A stretch of DNA of 9,599 nucleotides. It comes from CAZLPZ01 sp964607245. Its GTDB lineage: Bacteria; Pseudomonadota; Alphaproteobacteria; Micavibrionales; Micavibrionaceae. The translations under genes and the position numbers were made by a program. Positions within the stretch are counted from its first letter, which is position 1, and each line of letters starts with the position of its first letter. Shown here in pieces: positions 1 through 5,552 of this stretch. Location: NCBI GenBank assembly GCA_964607245.1, contig CAZSIB010000022.1, forward strand, positions 1 through 9,599, given 5' to 3'. The notes under the pieces are model-generated. The model was not told the origin of the DNA, searched no databases, and saw nothing but the letters and a program-made list of their open reading frames with translations.

Positions 1-1080
1 GGCTTGGGTTGTTTGATACCCCATCGAGAGGCGCAGCGCACCCCGCGCCTGATCATCCGGAATGCCCATGGCAGAAAGAACAGGGCTCGCCTTGACCACG
101 CCCGATGAACAGGCCGATCCAGAGGAAAGAGCAATGCCTGCCAAATCCAAATTCATTAAAATCGTCTGCGCCTCGACCCCGCGCACACTGAAACAGAGCG
201 TATTCGCCACACACGCCGCGTCCGCGCCATGGCACTCAACGCCAGAGTGTGATGCCTGAAGCATCGTCGCAAGTTCTTGCCGCCAGGCCCGTAACCGCGA
301 CATGACATCGTCCATCTCGCGCGCAGCGTCGACCGCCGCACATCCAAACCCCACAACACCAGCCGTGTTTTCTGTGCCCGCGCGTAACCCGCGTTCTTGA
401 CCGCCGCCCGTCATTAAAACCGGGGTGGGAAGACAGGCCCGTGTGCCATCCGCCACGACAAGGGCCCCGACCCCCGGCGGCCCGCCGATTTTATGGGCCG
501 ACAGGGTCAAAAAATCGACCCCCAGTGTGGAGATATCGACCTTGATCTTGCCCAATGCCTGAACCGCGTCGCAATGTACCGCAGCCCCGACGGCGTGCGC
601 CATACGCGCAACCTCGGCCACCGGCTGAATGACCCCTGTTTCATTATTGACCAGCATCACCGACACCAAGGCCGGGGTGGGCGTATCACGACAAAGAACC
701 TCAAACGCTGCAAGATCCACCCGCCCATCCGAACAAAGAGGGATTTTCGCAGCACCCAAAAGCGCCCCGGTTTCCCGGACCGAGGCGTGCTCCCCCGCCG
801 AAACGAGAATCCGCGTCCCCGCATAGGCGCGCAAAACGGTATTATTACCCTCTGTCGCGCCGGAATTAAAGACAACCTGTTTTGCGCTGGCGCCCACGAT
901 GTCCGCAATCTGCGCGCGCGCCGTTTCCACATCATGCCGCGCTGCCCGCCCAAAACTATGGATCGACGCGGGATTTACCGGCCCCGAACGCCACACGTCC
1001 ATCATCGCGGAAATGGCCGACTCCCGCATGGGCGCGGTCGCGTTATAGTCGAGATAGGTGGGGCGTCGAAGAGGCGTCAT
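1..1080 (-). CDS. Cysteine desulfurase (NifS/IscS type, PLP-dependent), 3' end cut by window edge
   Basis: Removes sulfur from L-cysteine, leaving alanine and an enzyme persulfide used for Fe-S cluster assembly or other thio-cofactors; cytosolic. The frame is open for 360 codons from ATG at 1080 to the left edge. Fold-type I motifs are in order: GATEGNN near residues 74-80, GEHAS with the cofactor-stacking His98, VHCDAVQ with Asp171 and Gln174, SAHKIGGPPG with the PLP lysine Lys197, GGGQERGLRAGTEN at 225-238, and the loop SSGSACSSG with the catalytic Cys324. That long Cys loop points to group I (NifS/IscS) rather than SufS. Family members are about 370-400 residues, so only the last few tens of residues are missing. 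An in-frame stop five codons upstream fixes the start region, although the ribosome site is poor (only AAAGGGC right before the ATG). The base composition is clearly more GC-rich than the island. In alphaproteobacteria such genes often precede suf genes, which would lie to the left (inference). Confidence 0.95.
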   Translation of the reverse strand, partial: MTPLRRPTYLDYNATAPMRESAISAMMDVWRSGPVNPASIHSFGRAARHDVETARAQIADIVGASAKQVVFNSGATEGNNTVLRAYAGTRILVSAGEHASVRETGALLGAAKIPLCSDGRVDLAAFEVLCRDTPTPALVSVMLVNNETGVIQPVAEVARMAHAVGAAVHCDAVQALGKIKVDISTLGVDFLTLSAHKIGGPPGVGALVVADGTRACLPTPVLMTGGGQERGLRAGTENTAGVVGFGCAAVDAAREMDDVMSRLRAWRQELATMLQASHSGVECHGADAACVANTLCFSVRGVEAQTILMNLDLAGIALSSGSACSSGVVKASPVLSAMGIPDDQARGALRLSMGYQTTQA

Positions 1081-1250
1081 GCCCTTTGTGTATCAGGAAA
1101 GAGGATCCCGCGCAAAGGGGAAAAATCCTATGTAACGGCGGGCTTTTGAGGGTCAGGCGACCCCCTTCTCTCAGAGCCTGTTCAGAATCTCAAGCGCGCT
1201 TGCGTTTTTACCCGAGACCTGCTTTGATATCGCCGCGCGTGGCGCAAGAC
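1081..1250. other. Intergenic region between cysteine desulfurase and tRNA-Gly
   Basis: No gene is visible. It holds the 5' leader of the minus-strand cysteine desulfurase and the upstream region of the tRNA. A 17-bp sequence at 1190-1206, containing the perfect palindrome CAAGCGCGCTTG, recurs at 5006-5022. A weak candidate tRNA promoter is TTGCGT (1200-1205), 17 bp, TTTGAT (1223-1228), which would start transcription about 15 bases before the tRNA; the match to consensus is modest. A short hairpin GGGTC-AGGC-GACCC is also present near 1151-1164. Confidence 0.4.
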
Positions 1251-1324
1251 GCGGGTGTAGTTCAATGGTAGAACTCCAGCCTTCCAAGCTGGTCGTGAGG
1301 GTTCGATTCCCTTCACCCGCTCCA
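1251..1324 (+). tRNA. tRNA-Gly (anticodon UCC)
   Basis: This 74-base sequence folds as a complete cloverleaf. The acceptor arm GCGGGTG (1251-1257) pairs with CACCCGC (1314-1320). The anticodon stem is CCAGC/GCTGG (1276-1280/1288-1292) around loop CTTCCAA, giving anticodon TCC at 1283-1285. The T arm is GAGGG-TTCGATT-CCCTT, and CCA is encoded at 1322-1324. The gene is intact even though its 3' end is the integration site of the adjacent element, as is usual for tRNA-targeting integrases, which restore the 3' end on insertion. Confidence 0.97.
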
Positions 1325-1328
1325 ATTA
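1299..1328 (+). other. Candidate attL: tRNA-Gly 3' end
   Basis: The 3' part of the tRNA runs GGGTTCG (1299-1305) to GCTCCAATTA (1319-1328). The same two blocks in the same order recur at 6779-6785 and 6798-6807, on the far side of the integrase-bearing segment. The exact 10-base block GCTCCAATTA is the best candidate for the crossover core. A P4-type integrase begins 164 bases downstream, the standard arrangement for islands inserted in tRNA genes. Confidence 0.75.
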
Positions 1329-1491
1329 TGTGTTTTAAGAAATGCTAGAACATCCTAAACGTCCTTGTAAAAACACAAAAATACCCAAATAATATAGCGT
1401 TATTTGTTTTATAATATCCCAAGAGATTTCTTTACATCCGACAGGTTGCGGGGGTATATTTTGGGGGTACATTTGACCCTGGGGGTATCTG
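1325..1491 (+). promoter_or_regulatory. Integrase upstream region with GGGGTA repeats
   Basis: This A/T-rich region between the attachment site and the integrase carries a consensus -10 hexamer TATAAT at 1410-1415 with no convincing -35 box. Three direct copies of GGGGGTA begin at 1450, 1463 and 1481. The first two lie 13 bases apart, and the same 13-base pair recurs upstream of the second integrase remnant (6930 and 6943); the blocks differ at only 2 of 20 positions. Such repeats are a familiar feature just upstream of P4-type integrase genes and may bind the integrase N-terminal domain or control its expression (inference). Confidence 0.55.
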
Positions 1492-2721
1492 GTGAAGCTA
1501 ACCGACAAACAATGTCGCAATGCCAAAGGTAAAGCTAAGGCCTACAAAATGGCCGATGGCGGCGGGCTTTACCTCCATGTTCAACCCGATGGGGCGCGAT
1601 ATTGGCGGCTTAAGTACCGTTTTTTGAACAGAGAAAAACTGTTGGCTTTAGGGGTTTATCCCATCGTTTCATTGGCTGATGCCCGTGAACGGCGGGAAGA
1701 CGCCAAAAAACTATTGGCCGCTGGTAAAGACCCCGGCCATATCAAAAAAGATACCCGACGTCAGGCCATCATCAAATCGGCCAATACCTTTGAAAAGGTG
1801 GCCCGTGAGTGGCATGAAAACCAAAAAGACAAATGGGTGCCCCATCACGCCCTTAACGTCATGCGCCGTCTGGACATCGATATTTTTCCCTATATCGGTC
1901 ATCGCCCTATTGCCGATATTGACCCGCCCGAACTGTTAAATGATGTCCTACGCCGGATTGAAAAACGGGGATCATTGGATGTTGTCAAGCGCGTCAAACA
2001 AATATCCGGTCAGATCTTTCGGTACGGTATTGCCACGGGTCGATGTAAACGCGATCCTTCTGCTGATCTGAAAGGTGCCCTCAAGGTCGGCAAGACACAA
2101 CACTATCCCTGCCTGGACATTAAAGAGATACCCGAGTTTTTGGATAGACTTGAAAAAAACGATGCACGTTTGTATGCCCGCACCCGCCGGGCCATACGTT
2201 TGTTGATGTTGTGCTTTACCCGCACAACCGAACTGATCCACGCCAAATGGCCTGAATTCGATCTTGAAAACGGCGTTTGGGAAATTCCAGCCGAACGCAT
2301 GAAAATGGGAAAACCACATCTGGTGCCGCTATCTCGCCAAGCTATTAAGATCCTAAAAGAACAACGGGCCGAGACAGGACACCTGAACACGGATTGGATT
2401 TTCCCAGGTCAAATTCGTCCACGGGACCCTATGTCAAACAATACCATTCTTTTTTCAATCGGACGGATGGGCTATAGGGGTCGCATGACGGGACATGGGT
2501 TCCGTGCTTTGGCTATGACCAACATCAAAGAGAAACTAGGCTATCGTCATGAGGTCGTAGATCGCCAACTGGCCCATGCCCACCAAAGCAAAGTTGATCG
2601 CGCCTATGACCGCGCCCAATTCTGGAATGAACGCGTGATCATGATGCAGAAATGGGCGGATTACATCGATTACCTTGCTGTGGGTAAGGTTATACCGGCC
2701 AAGTTTGGAAAGGTGGCGTAA
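1492..2721 (+). CDS. int: P4-type tyrosine integrase (site-specific recombinase)
   Basis: Catalyses insertion and excision of the island at the tRNA-Gly gene. It is 409 residues, the normal length for this family. The N-terminal DUF4102-type arm-binding domain covers about residues 1-90 (MKLTDKQC..., ADGGGLYLHV, YWRLKYRF, LALGVYP). A core-binding domain follows at about 100-190, then the catalytic domain at about 205-390. The full catalytic set is visible: Arg244 (CFTRTTEL), beta-hairpin Lys271 (ERMKMGKPH), His335 and Arg338 (HGFRA), His362 (QLAHA) and nucleophile Tyr372 (RAYDR), followed by the typical MMQKWADYID tail. The GTG start at 1492 is chosen because the second, remnant integrase starts MKLTD at the matching position with ATG. 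The gene appears intact and probably active. Confidence 0.96.
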   Translation: MKLTDKQCRNAKGKAKAYKMADGGGLYLHVQPDGARYWRLKYRFLNREKLLALGVYPIVSLADARERREDAKKLLAAGKDPGHIKKDTRRQAIIKSANTFEKVAREWHENQKDKWVPHHALNVMRRLDIDIFPYIGHRPIADIDPPELLNDVLRRIEKRGSLDVVKRVKQISGQIFRYGIATGRCKRDPSADLKGALKVGKTQHYPCLDIKEIPEFLDRLEKNDARLYARTRRAIRLLMLCFTRTTELIHAKWPEFDLENGVWEIPAERMKMGKPHLVPLSRQAIKILKEQRAETGHLNTDWIFPGQIRPRDPMSNNTILFSIGRMGYRGRMTGHGFRALAMTNIKEKLGYRHEVVDRQLAHAHQSKVDRAYDRAQFWNERVIMMQKWADYIDYLAVGKVIPAKFGKVA

Positions 2722-2722
2722 C

Positions 2723-3448
2723 ATGGAAAGTTTAGATTATTGGCGTCTGTGTGATGAACTATCGGTGGTACAAGCAGCCCTTTTGATTGTCGGTGAAGAC
2801 CCCTCTGAAAGCCAAGACCATGTTCTTGATTCGTCGGCGCAAAACAGACCCAAAGGATTTGATGCTGCTTTTTCAGCCTTACAAAATGCCATTAACGTAA
2901 AAACATTACCTGCAACCATCCGGCATGAGGCCAGATATCTGGGATCAGACGAATACCCCAACACATACGAAACAGTCATTAAGGATGGGGATGCACAACA
3001 CGCCTTCAAGACACGACCCAATTGGGCACAAACCACAGTTAATGTCACGGACTTAAAGGCCTGGTTGGTCAGTCGTGGGTTTAGGACCGGATTTTTCTTT
3101 GTGGATGATGTTGCGCCCGAAGATTTTCTGGATCCCAATCACCCATGCTACGCCCCCAAATTAGCCGCAGCTGTTACAGCATGGGTGACATTCTCGAGGG
3201 ATGGAATGGCCCTTAGCGGCAAAACGCCTAAACAGGCCATGACAAAATGGTTGCGCGAAAATGCCCCCCGATATGGCCTGACCGATGAGGAAGGTAAGGT
3301 CAATGAAACCGGGATTGAAGAAATTTCTAAAATTGCAAATTGGAAACCAGAGGGTGGGGCGGCCAAGACCCCGGGGGCGGCTAACTTAAACCCGCCCACC
3401 CCATTAAAACCTAATAAAGATCAACGCAAATCAACAAAGTCAAAGTAA
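2723..3448 (+). CDS. Conserved island protein of unknown function, next to integrase
   Basis: A 241-residue soluble protein starting at ATG 2723, one base after the integrase stop, so the two are almost certainly co-transcribed. GGAAAGGTGG at 2706-2715 is a fair ribosome site; an in-frame upstream TTG start inside int is less likely. Visible motifs are an N-terminal WRLCDELSVVQAALLIVGEDPS block (residues 7-28), KAWLVSRGFRTGFFF in the middle, then HPCYAPKLAAAVTAW and KQAMTKWLRENAPRYGL, and ETGIEEISKIANWKPEGG before a Pro/Lys-rich tail. I recall similar proteins beside integrases in other proteobacterial islands, but no function is known to me. A role in element maintenance or integration control is only suggested by position. 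Confidence 0.85.
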   Translation: MESLDYWRLCDELSVVQAALLIVGEDPSESQDHVLDSSAQNRPKGFDAAFSALQNAINVKTLPATIRHEARYLGSDEYPNTYETVIKDGDAQHAFKTRPNWAQTTVNVTDLKAWLVSRGFRTGFFFVDDVAPEDFLDPNHPCYAPKLAAAVTAWVTFSRDGMALSGKTPKQAMTKWLRENAPRYGLTDEEGKVNETGIEEISKIANWKPEGGAAKTPGAANLNPPTPLKPNKDQRKSTKSK

Positions 3449-3610
3449 AGGTAGATACCCTTTTGACTGAACCCGCCCACCCCTATGGCAAAATGGGGGG
3501 TGAGTTTACCCCTATCCCAGCGGGGGGTTTTATGAACCCACCCAGCTATTTTTATGCCCACTGAACGCCCTAGTCTTTCCTTATCGCCCACCGAACAAGG
3601 AAGGACCATC
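3449..3610 (+). promoter_or_regulatory. Leader region of alpA-like gene with GCCCAC repeats and a hairpin
   Basis: No gene fits here. The 14-base sequence AACCCGCCCACCCC occurs at 3389-3402 and again at 3470-3483. GCCCACYGAAC occurs at 3556-3566 and 3586-3596, exactly 30 bases apart. ACCCC (3508-3512) can pair with GGGGT (3524-3528), followed by TTTAT, a weak terminator-like hairpin after the integrase operon. A TTGACT at 3463-3468 could serve as a -35 box, but the spacing to TATGGC is short at 15 bases. The repeats may be binding sites for an element regulator (inference). Confidence 0.35.
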
Positions 3611-3838
3611 ATGGACGAACCCAATCAAACCAAAGAACGCATTTTGCGCCTCGCTGACGTCAAAGCCCGCACCGGCCTAAGCCGTAGCACCATTTATCTC
3701 AACATCAAAAAGGGCACATTCCCCCGACATTATACCCTTGGTGCACGGTGCGTTGGTTGGCTTGAAAGCGAGATTGATGCCTGGATTGTAGGACGCATCT
3801 CCAAATGTCGGACCACACGAGATAACCATCATGGCTAA
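3611..3838 (+). CDS. AlpA-family DNA-binding regulator / excisionase-like
   Basis: A 75-residue protein of the AlpA/MerR-like winged-helix fold. These proteins control integrase expression or act as recombination directionality factors on P4-like elements. The diagnostic sequence is visible: ILRLADVKARTGLSRSTIY (residues 11-29, helix-turn-helix), then KGTFPRHYTLGARCVGWLES and EIDAWIVGRI, the usual wing and C-terminal helix. The ATG at 3611 is preceded at good distance by AAGGAAGG (3597-3604); an earlier in-frame ATG at 3554 lacks such a site. Its last 8 bases overlap the next gene, so the two are probably translated together. Family confidence is high; whether it is an excisionase or a transcription factor cannot be told from sequence. 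Confidence 0.92.
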   Translation: MDEPNQTKERILRLADVKARTGLSRSTIYLNIKKGTFPRHYTLGARCVGWLESEIDAWIVGRISKCRTTRDNHHG

Positions 3839-4400
3839 AAAGAAACGGCCACGGCGTACGCTACCAAACGGTCACTCTGCACCAAAAGGAGAACGTGGGA
3901 CGTACCTACCGTACGAAATGATAACAAGTAAGCAATTCAGAAAATTATCCGGCAGCGCAACGAAAGTATTGCTAGAATTATGTACGTGGCATAATGGCTT
4001 TAATAACGGGAAGATTGTTTGTTCTTATAAACAATTGGCTGACAATCTGGGGCTTGGAAAAACTACTATTGGCGTGGGTGTCATTTGTCTTTTAACCCAT
4101 CCTGAAAAGTCGGGATTTGTGAAAGTTGGGATTGAACTTGGCACTTGGGCCGAAGTTTGCGAAAAATGGCCATGGGGCGATTGGGAGTATCACCGTTACA
4201 GACATATTGAAGAATTAAGATTGGCTGAAACTCTCATTTGGGAATTATTGAACCAGCCCCTTCCCTATACGCCCGAACCAATCCAATTGGATTTAAAGGT
4301 TGCAGAAGAAGCCTTCCGAAAACTGCATGGCGCATTACAAGAAGAGATTGCCTTTGAGGAAAGAAGAAAAGAGAATATACAAAATGGCAACCTAAAGTGA
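3831..4400 (+). CDS. Winged-helix DNA-binding protein, replication-initiator-like N-terminus
   Basis: A 189-residue protein with a Lys/Arg-rich start (KKKRPRR). A winged-helix-like region follows at about residues 26-90 (YLPYEMITSKQFRKLSG, KVLLELCTWHNGFNNGKI, SYKQLADNLGLGKTTIGVGV). This N-terminal layout, 'LPYEM..S..FR.LSG.A.KVLLEL....NG.NNG.I..S...LA..LG...TTI', is common in small helix-turn-helix proteins of islands and prophages and resembles the DNA-binding part of plasmid replication proteins. The C-terminal half (Trp- and Glu-rich, EEIAFEERRKENIQ at the end) is not recognised. It overlaps the alpA-like gene by 8 bases, suggesting coupled translation. It may act in replication of the excised circle or as a regulator; no primase or helicase motif is present. 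Confidence 0.8.
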   Translation: MAKKKRPRRTLPNGHSAPKGERGTYLPYEMITSKQFRKLSGSATKVLLELCTWHNGFNNGKIVCSYKQLADNLGLGKTTIGVGVICLLTHPEKSGFVKVGIELGTWAEVCEKWPWGDWEYHRYRHIEELRLAETLIWELLNQPLPYTPEPIQLDLKVAEEAFRKLHGALQEEIAFEERRKENIQNGNLK

Positions 4401-4893
4401 ATACTCCTCTTTGTTGTGCCGTTTTTTGGTCAATTTCTCTCCTGCTTTGGTTCAGCCTTGGTCAAGGTAAATGCCTTATAACGATTGCTTAATTTCTTCC
4501 ACTGGCATGTTTGTTGTTTCTAAAGATACCCTAACATTTCACGTTGGCATTGTTGAAAATTGTTAAAAATTTACGCTGGCTTTTTTGAGAAAAGCCATAG
4601 TTTTTGCGCGAGTTTTTAATGCCCGATTGCTTATTTCCCGAAAAAATCGCATAACTATATTGCGCGTGGCAAAAAACCATGCGCGGGGCTTAAGAACCCC
4701 TGTTCAGAGCGGTCAGTGCATGTACCGCAAACATGTCGCCCTCGGCCTATGGCTGGATGGCGGCAGTGTATGTCCAACCCGCAAGGGTATCCCCCTCAAA
4801 CGATCTTTCTTTTTTGCGTTGTCGCCCCACGTGAAACGGACCGATTTTCATTCGGTCTCGTTCGTTAAACTTTGTTTTGGCGTTTATTGCCTT
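4401..4893. other. Non-coding region with clustered hairpins
   Basis: I see no convincing gene. The first 200 bases are A/T-rich. Then come several inverted repeats: GCGCGTGG/CCATGCGC (4662-4669/4677-4684, loop CAAAAAA), GGGG/CCCC (4685-4688/4697-4700) around CTTAAG, GCGGT/ACCGC (4709-4713/4724-4728), and GACCGA/TCGGTC (4839-4844/4852-4857). The local composition from about 4655 on is richer in GC than just before it. This could be a structured RNA, an origin or transfer site, or 3' untranslated sequence of the minus-strand small genes. A long plus-strand open frame (4585-5133) crosses it but has no family resemblance. Confidence 0.35.
4578..4605 (+). terminator. Likely rho-independent terminator after the winged-helix gene
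   Basis: GGCTTTT (4578-4584), loop TTGAG, and AAAAGCC (4590-4596) make a perfect 7-bp stem, extended to 8 by T4577-A4597. TTTTT follows at 4601-4605 after ATAG. It lies 180 bases downstream of the winged-helix stop. The stem is A/T-heavy and the T-run is offset, so the signal is moderate. The stem's own A- and T-runs would also allow action on the minus strand. Confidence 0.4.
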
Positions 4894-5073
4894 TTAAACT
4901 TGCTGCATCTTTCCGATCCCGATCCACGCGGCATGAACCCGCGCTTGGTTCAGGTAATGGGCAAGATCATGCGCCTGTCGGGCCGCGCTTTGTCGCCGCC
5001 AGTTTTCAAGCGCGCTTGCGTTATCATTACTGGGCCGCGGGTCACGCAACGAGGCCGTACATATCTTTGCCAT
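4894..5073 (-). CDS. Small hypothetical protein (59 aa)
   Basis: Starts ATG at 5073 (MAKICTASLRD...) with GAGGAG 8 bases upstream, the best ribosome site in this region; an ATG two codons earlier lies too close to it. The protein carries PSNDNASALENWRRQSAARQAHDLAHYL, hydrophilic and probably helical, with no signal peptide or membrane segment. The 'SNDNA..L..WRR' stretch is reminiscent of short proteins in alphaproteobacterial phages and islands, but I assign no function. Its codons are more GC-rich than its surroundings. It is the last of three candidate small genes on this strand below the promoter at 5446-5474. It could be spurious, but the ribosome site and amino-acid make-up favour a real gene. 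Confidence 0.5.
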   Translation of the reverse strand: MAKICTASLRDPRPSNDNASALENWRRQSAARQAHDLAHYLNQARVHAAWIGIGKMQQV

Positions 5074-5117
5074 GTTCATCACTCCTCTTTAAAAATAAAA
5101 AACTGTTCCCGTATCCT

Positions 5118-5210
5118 TTATCCAATCTCTTGAGAAACCAGGTCATGGCCGTTTGCCGTTTTTTCTAGTCGGGTTTCATGGGGATGAAAACCCGCCTTTA
5201 TTTTGGCCAT
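5118..5210 (-). CDS. Possible 30-aa peptide, overlapping a structured repeat
   Basis: ATG at 5210 (MAKIKAGFHPHETRLEK..., ending SQEIG) with AAAGGGGAC shortly upstream, lying between two other candidate small genes on the same strand. Its start codon falls inside one arm of a perfect 10-bp inverted repeat, and the other arm is inside the frame (5141-5150/5205-5214). Folding could therefore hide the start. Equally, the whole stretch may be a structured RNA and the frame accidental. No family recognised. Confidence 0.25.
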   Translation of the reverse strand: MAKIKAGFHPHETRLEKTANGHDLVSQEIG

Positions 5211-5214
5211 GACC
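5141..5214. repeat. Nested inverted repeats (cruciform or structured RNA)
   Basis: The outer arms GGTCATGGCC (5141-5150) and GGCCATGACC (5205-5214) are perfect reverse complements. Inside lies a second hairpin: CGGGTTTCAT (5170-5179), loop GGGG, ATGAAAACCCG (5184-5194), with a single bulged A. On the plus strand the inner hairpin is followed by CCTTTATTTT, so it may also act as a terminator for rightward transcription. The combination of two long perfect arms is unlikely by chance. Confidence 0.6.
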
Positions 5215-5281
5215 CGTCCCCTTTCCGGCAAGTTGGGGGAGCCGGAAACCGTGAAAACCCTATCTCTATATTCCTATTTCT

Positions 5282-5407
5282 TTACCGGCGAGGGAGAAAC
5301 CCGATTTTGGAGAGACCCAGCGGATCCCCCTGGGCCGCATTCACGTACCCCATCGCAAAACTCGCCATAAACATTCCCACACACAGTAAAATCTCAATCC
5401 CAGTCAT
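5282..5407 (-). CDS. Small single-pass membrane protein (41 aa)
   Basis: Too short for ordinary gene callers, but well supported. The ATG at 5407 is preceded by GTGGAGGAC at good distance, and a promoter (TTGACG, 17 bp, TACAAC) lies about 40 bases upstream. The peptide begins MTGIEILLCVGMFMASFAMG and is hydrophobic from about residue 4 to 20, enough for one membrane span. It continues YVNAAQGDP and ends with the basic KIGFLPRR. An N-out/C-in orientation with a short basic tail is likely (inference). It could be a small toxin, a holin-like protein or a membrane regulator; sequence does not decide. It is divergent from the XRE-type regulator, a typical position for a gene that regulator controls. 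Confidence 0.6.
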   Translation of the reverse strand: MTGIEILLCVGMFMASFAMGYVNAAQGDPLGLSKIGFLPRR

Positions 5408-5444
5408 CTTTTGTCCTCCACACGTTAAAGGTTAGTATGGGATT

Positions 5445-5474
5445 AGTTGTACAACTCTTCCCCGTTTACGTCAA
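5445..5474 (-). promoter_or_regulatory. Promoter of the small minus-strand genes with overlapping palindromic operator
   Basis: On the minus strand, TTGACG (5474-5469), a 17-base spacer and TACAAC (5451-5446) make a good sigma70-type promoter. The -10 box lies inside the perfect 12-bp palindrome AGTTGTACAACT (5445-5456). A repressor bound there would block RNA polymerase. The divergent XRE-type regulator starting about 100 bases away is the obvious candidate (inference). Confidence 0.6.
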
Positions 5475-5475
5475 C

Positions 5476-5537
5476 AAAAATAATGTTGTTTTGTTATTTT
5501 TTTTGTGGTACTTAGTAAAAATCCAAGTCTAACTTGG
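5476..5537 (+). promoter_or_regulatory. Upstream region of XRE regulator with two inverted repeats
   Basis: AAAAATAA (5476-5483) and TTATTTTT (5494-5501) form an A/T inverted repeat. CCAAGT-CTA-ACTTGG (5523-5537) is a perfect interrupted palindrome 15 bases before the regulator ATG. A weak promoter, TTGTTA (5491-5496), 16 bp, TAGTAA (5513-5518), lies between them. The second palindrome would fall in the 5' end of the transcript and could serve as an autoregulatory operator or a ribosome-masking hairpin. No strong ribosome site is present; GGGAA at 5536-5540 is the nearest. Confidence 0.4.
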
Positions 5538-5552
5538 GAAAAATCAAACTTT

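Noticed and set aside
493..1149. Long plus-strand open frame opposite the cysteine desulfurase
   Set aside because: It is the antisense of a clear enzyme gene with intact motifs; GC-rich genes often leave such open frames.
3394..3561. GCCCAC at 3394, 3475 and 3556, spaced exactly 81 bases
   Set aside because: Comparing the 81-base units shows no similarity beyond the short motif, so it is not a tandem duplication.
4585..5133. 182-codon plus-strand open frame in the low-coding region
   Set aside because: No domain, poor start context, it crosses several hairpins, and the opposite strand offers a better supported 59-aa gene.
5178..5435. 85-codon plus-strand frame
   Set aside because: It is antisense to the 41-aa membrane protein, has no ribosome site and has unprotein-like composition.
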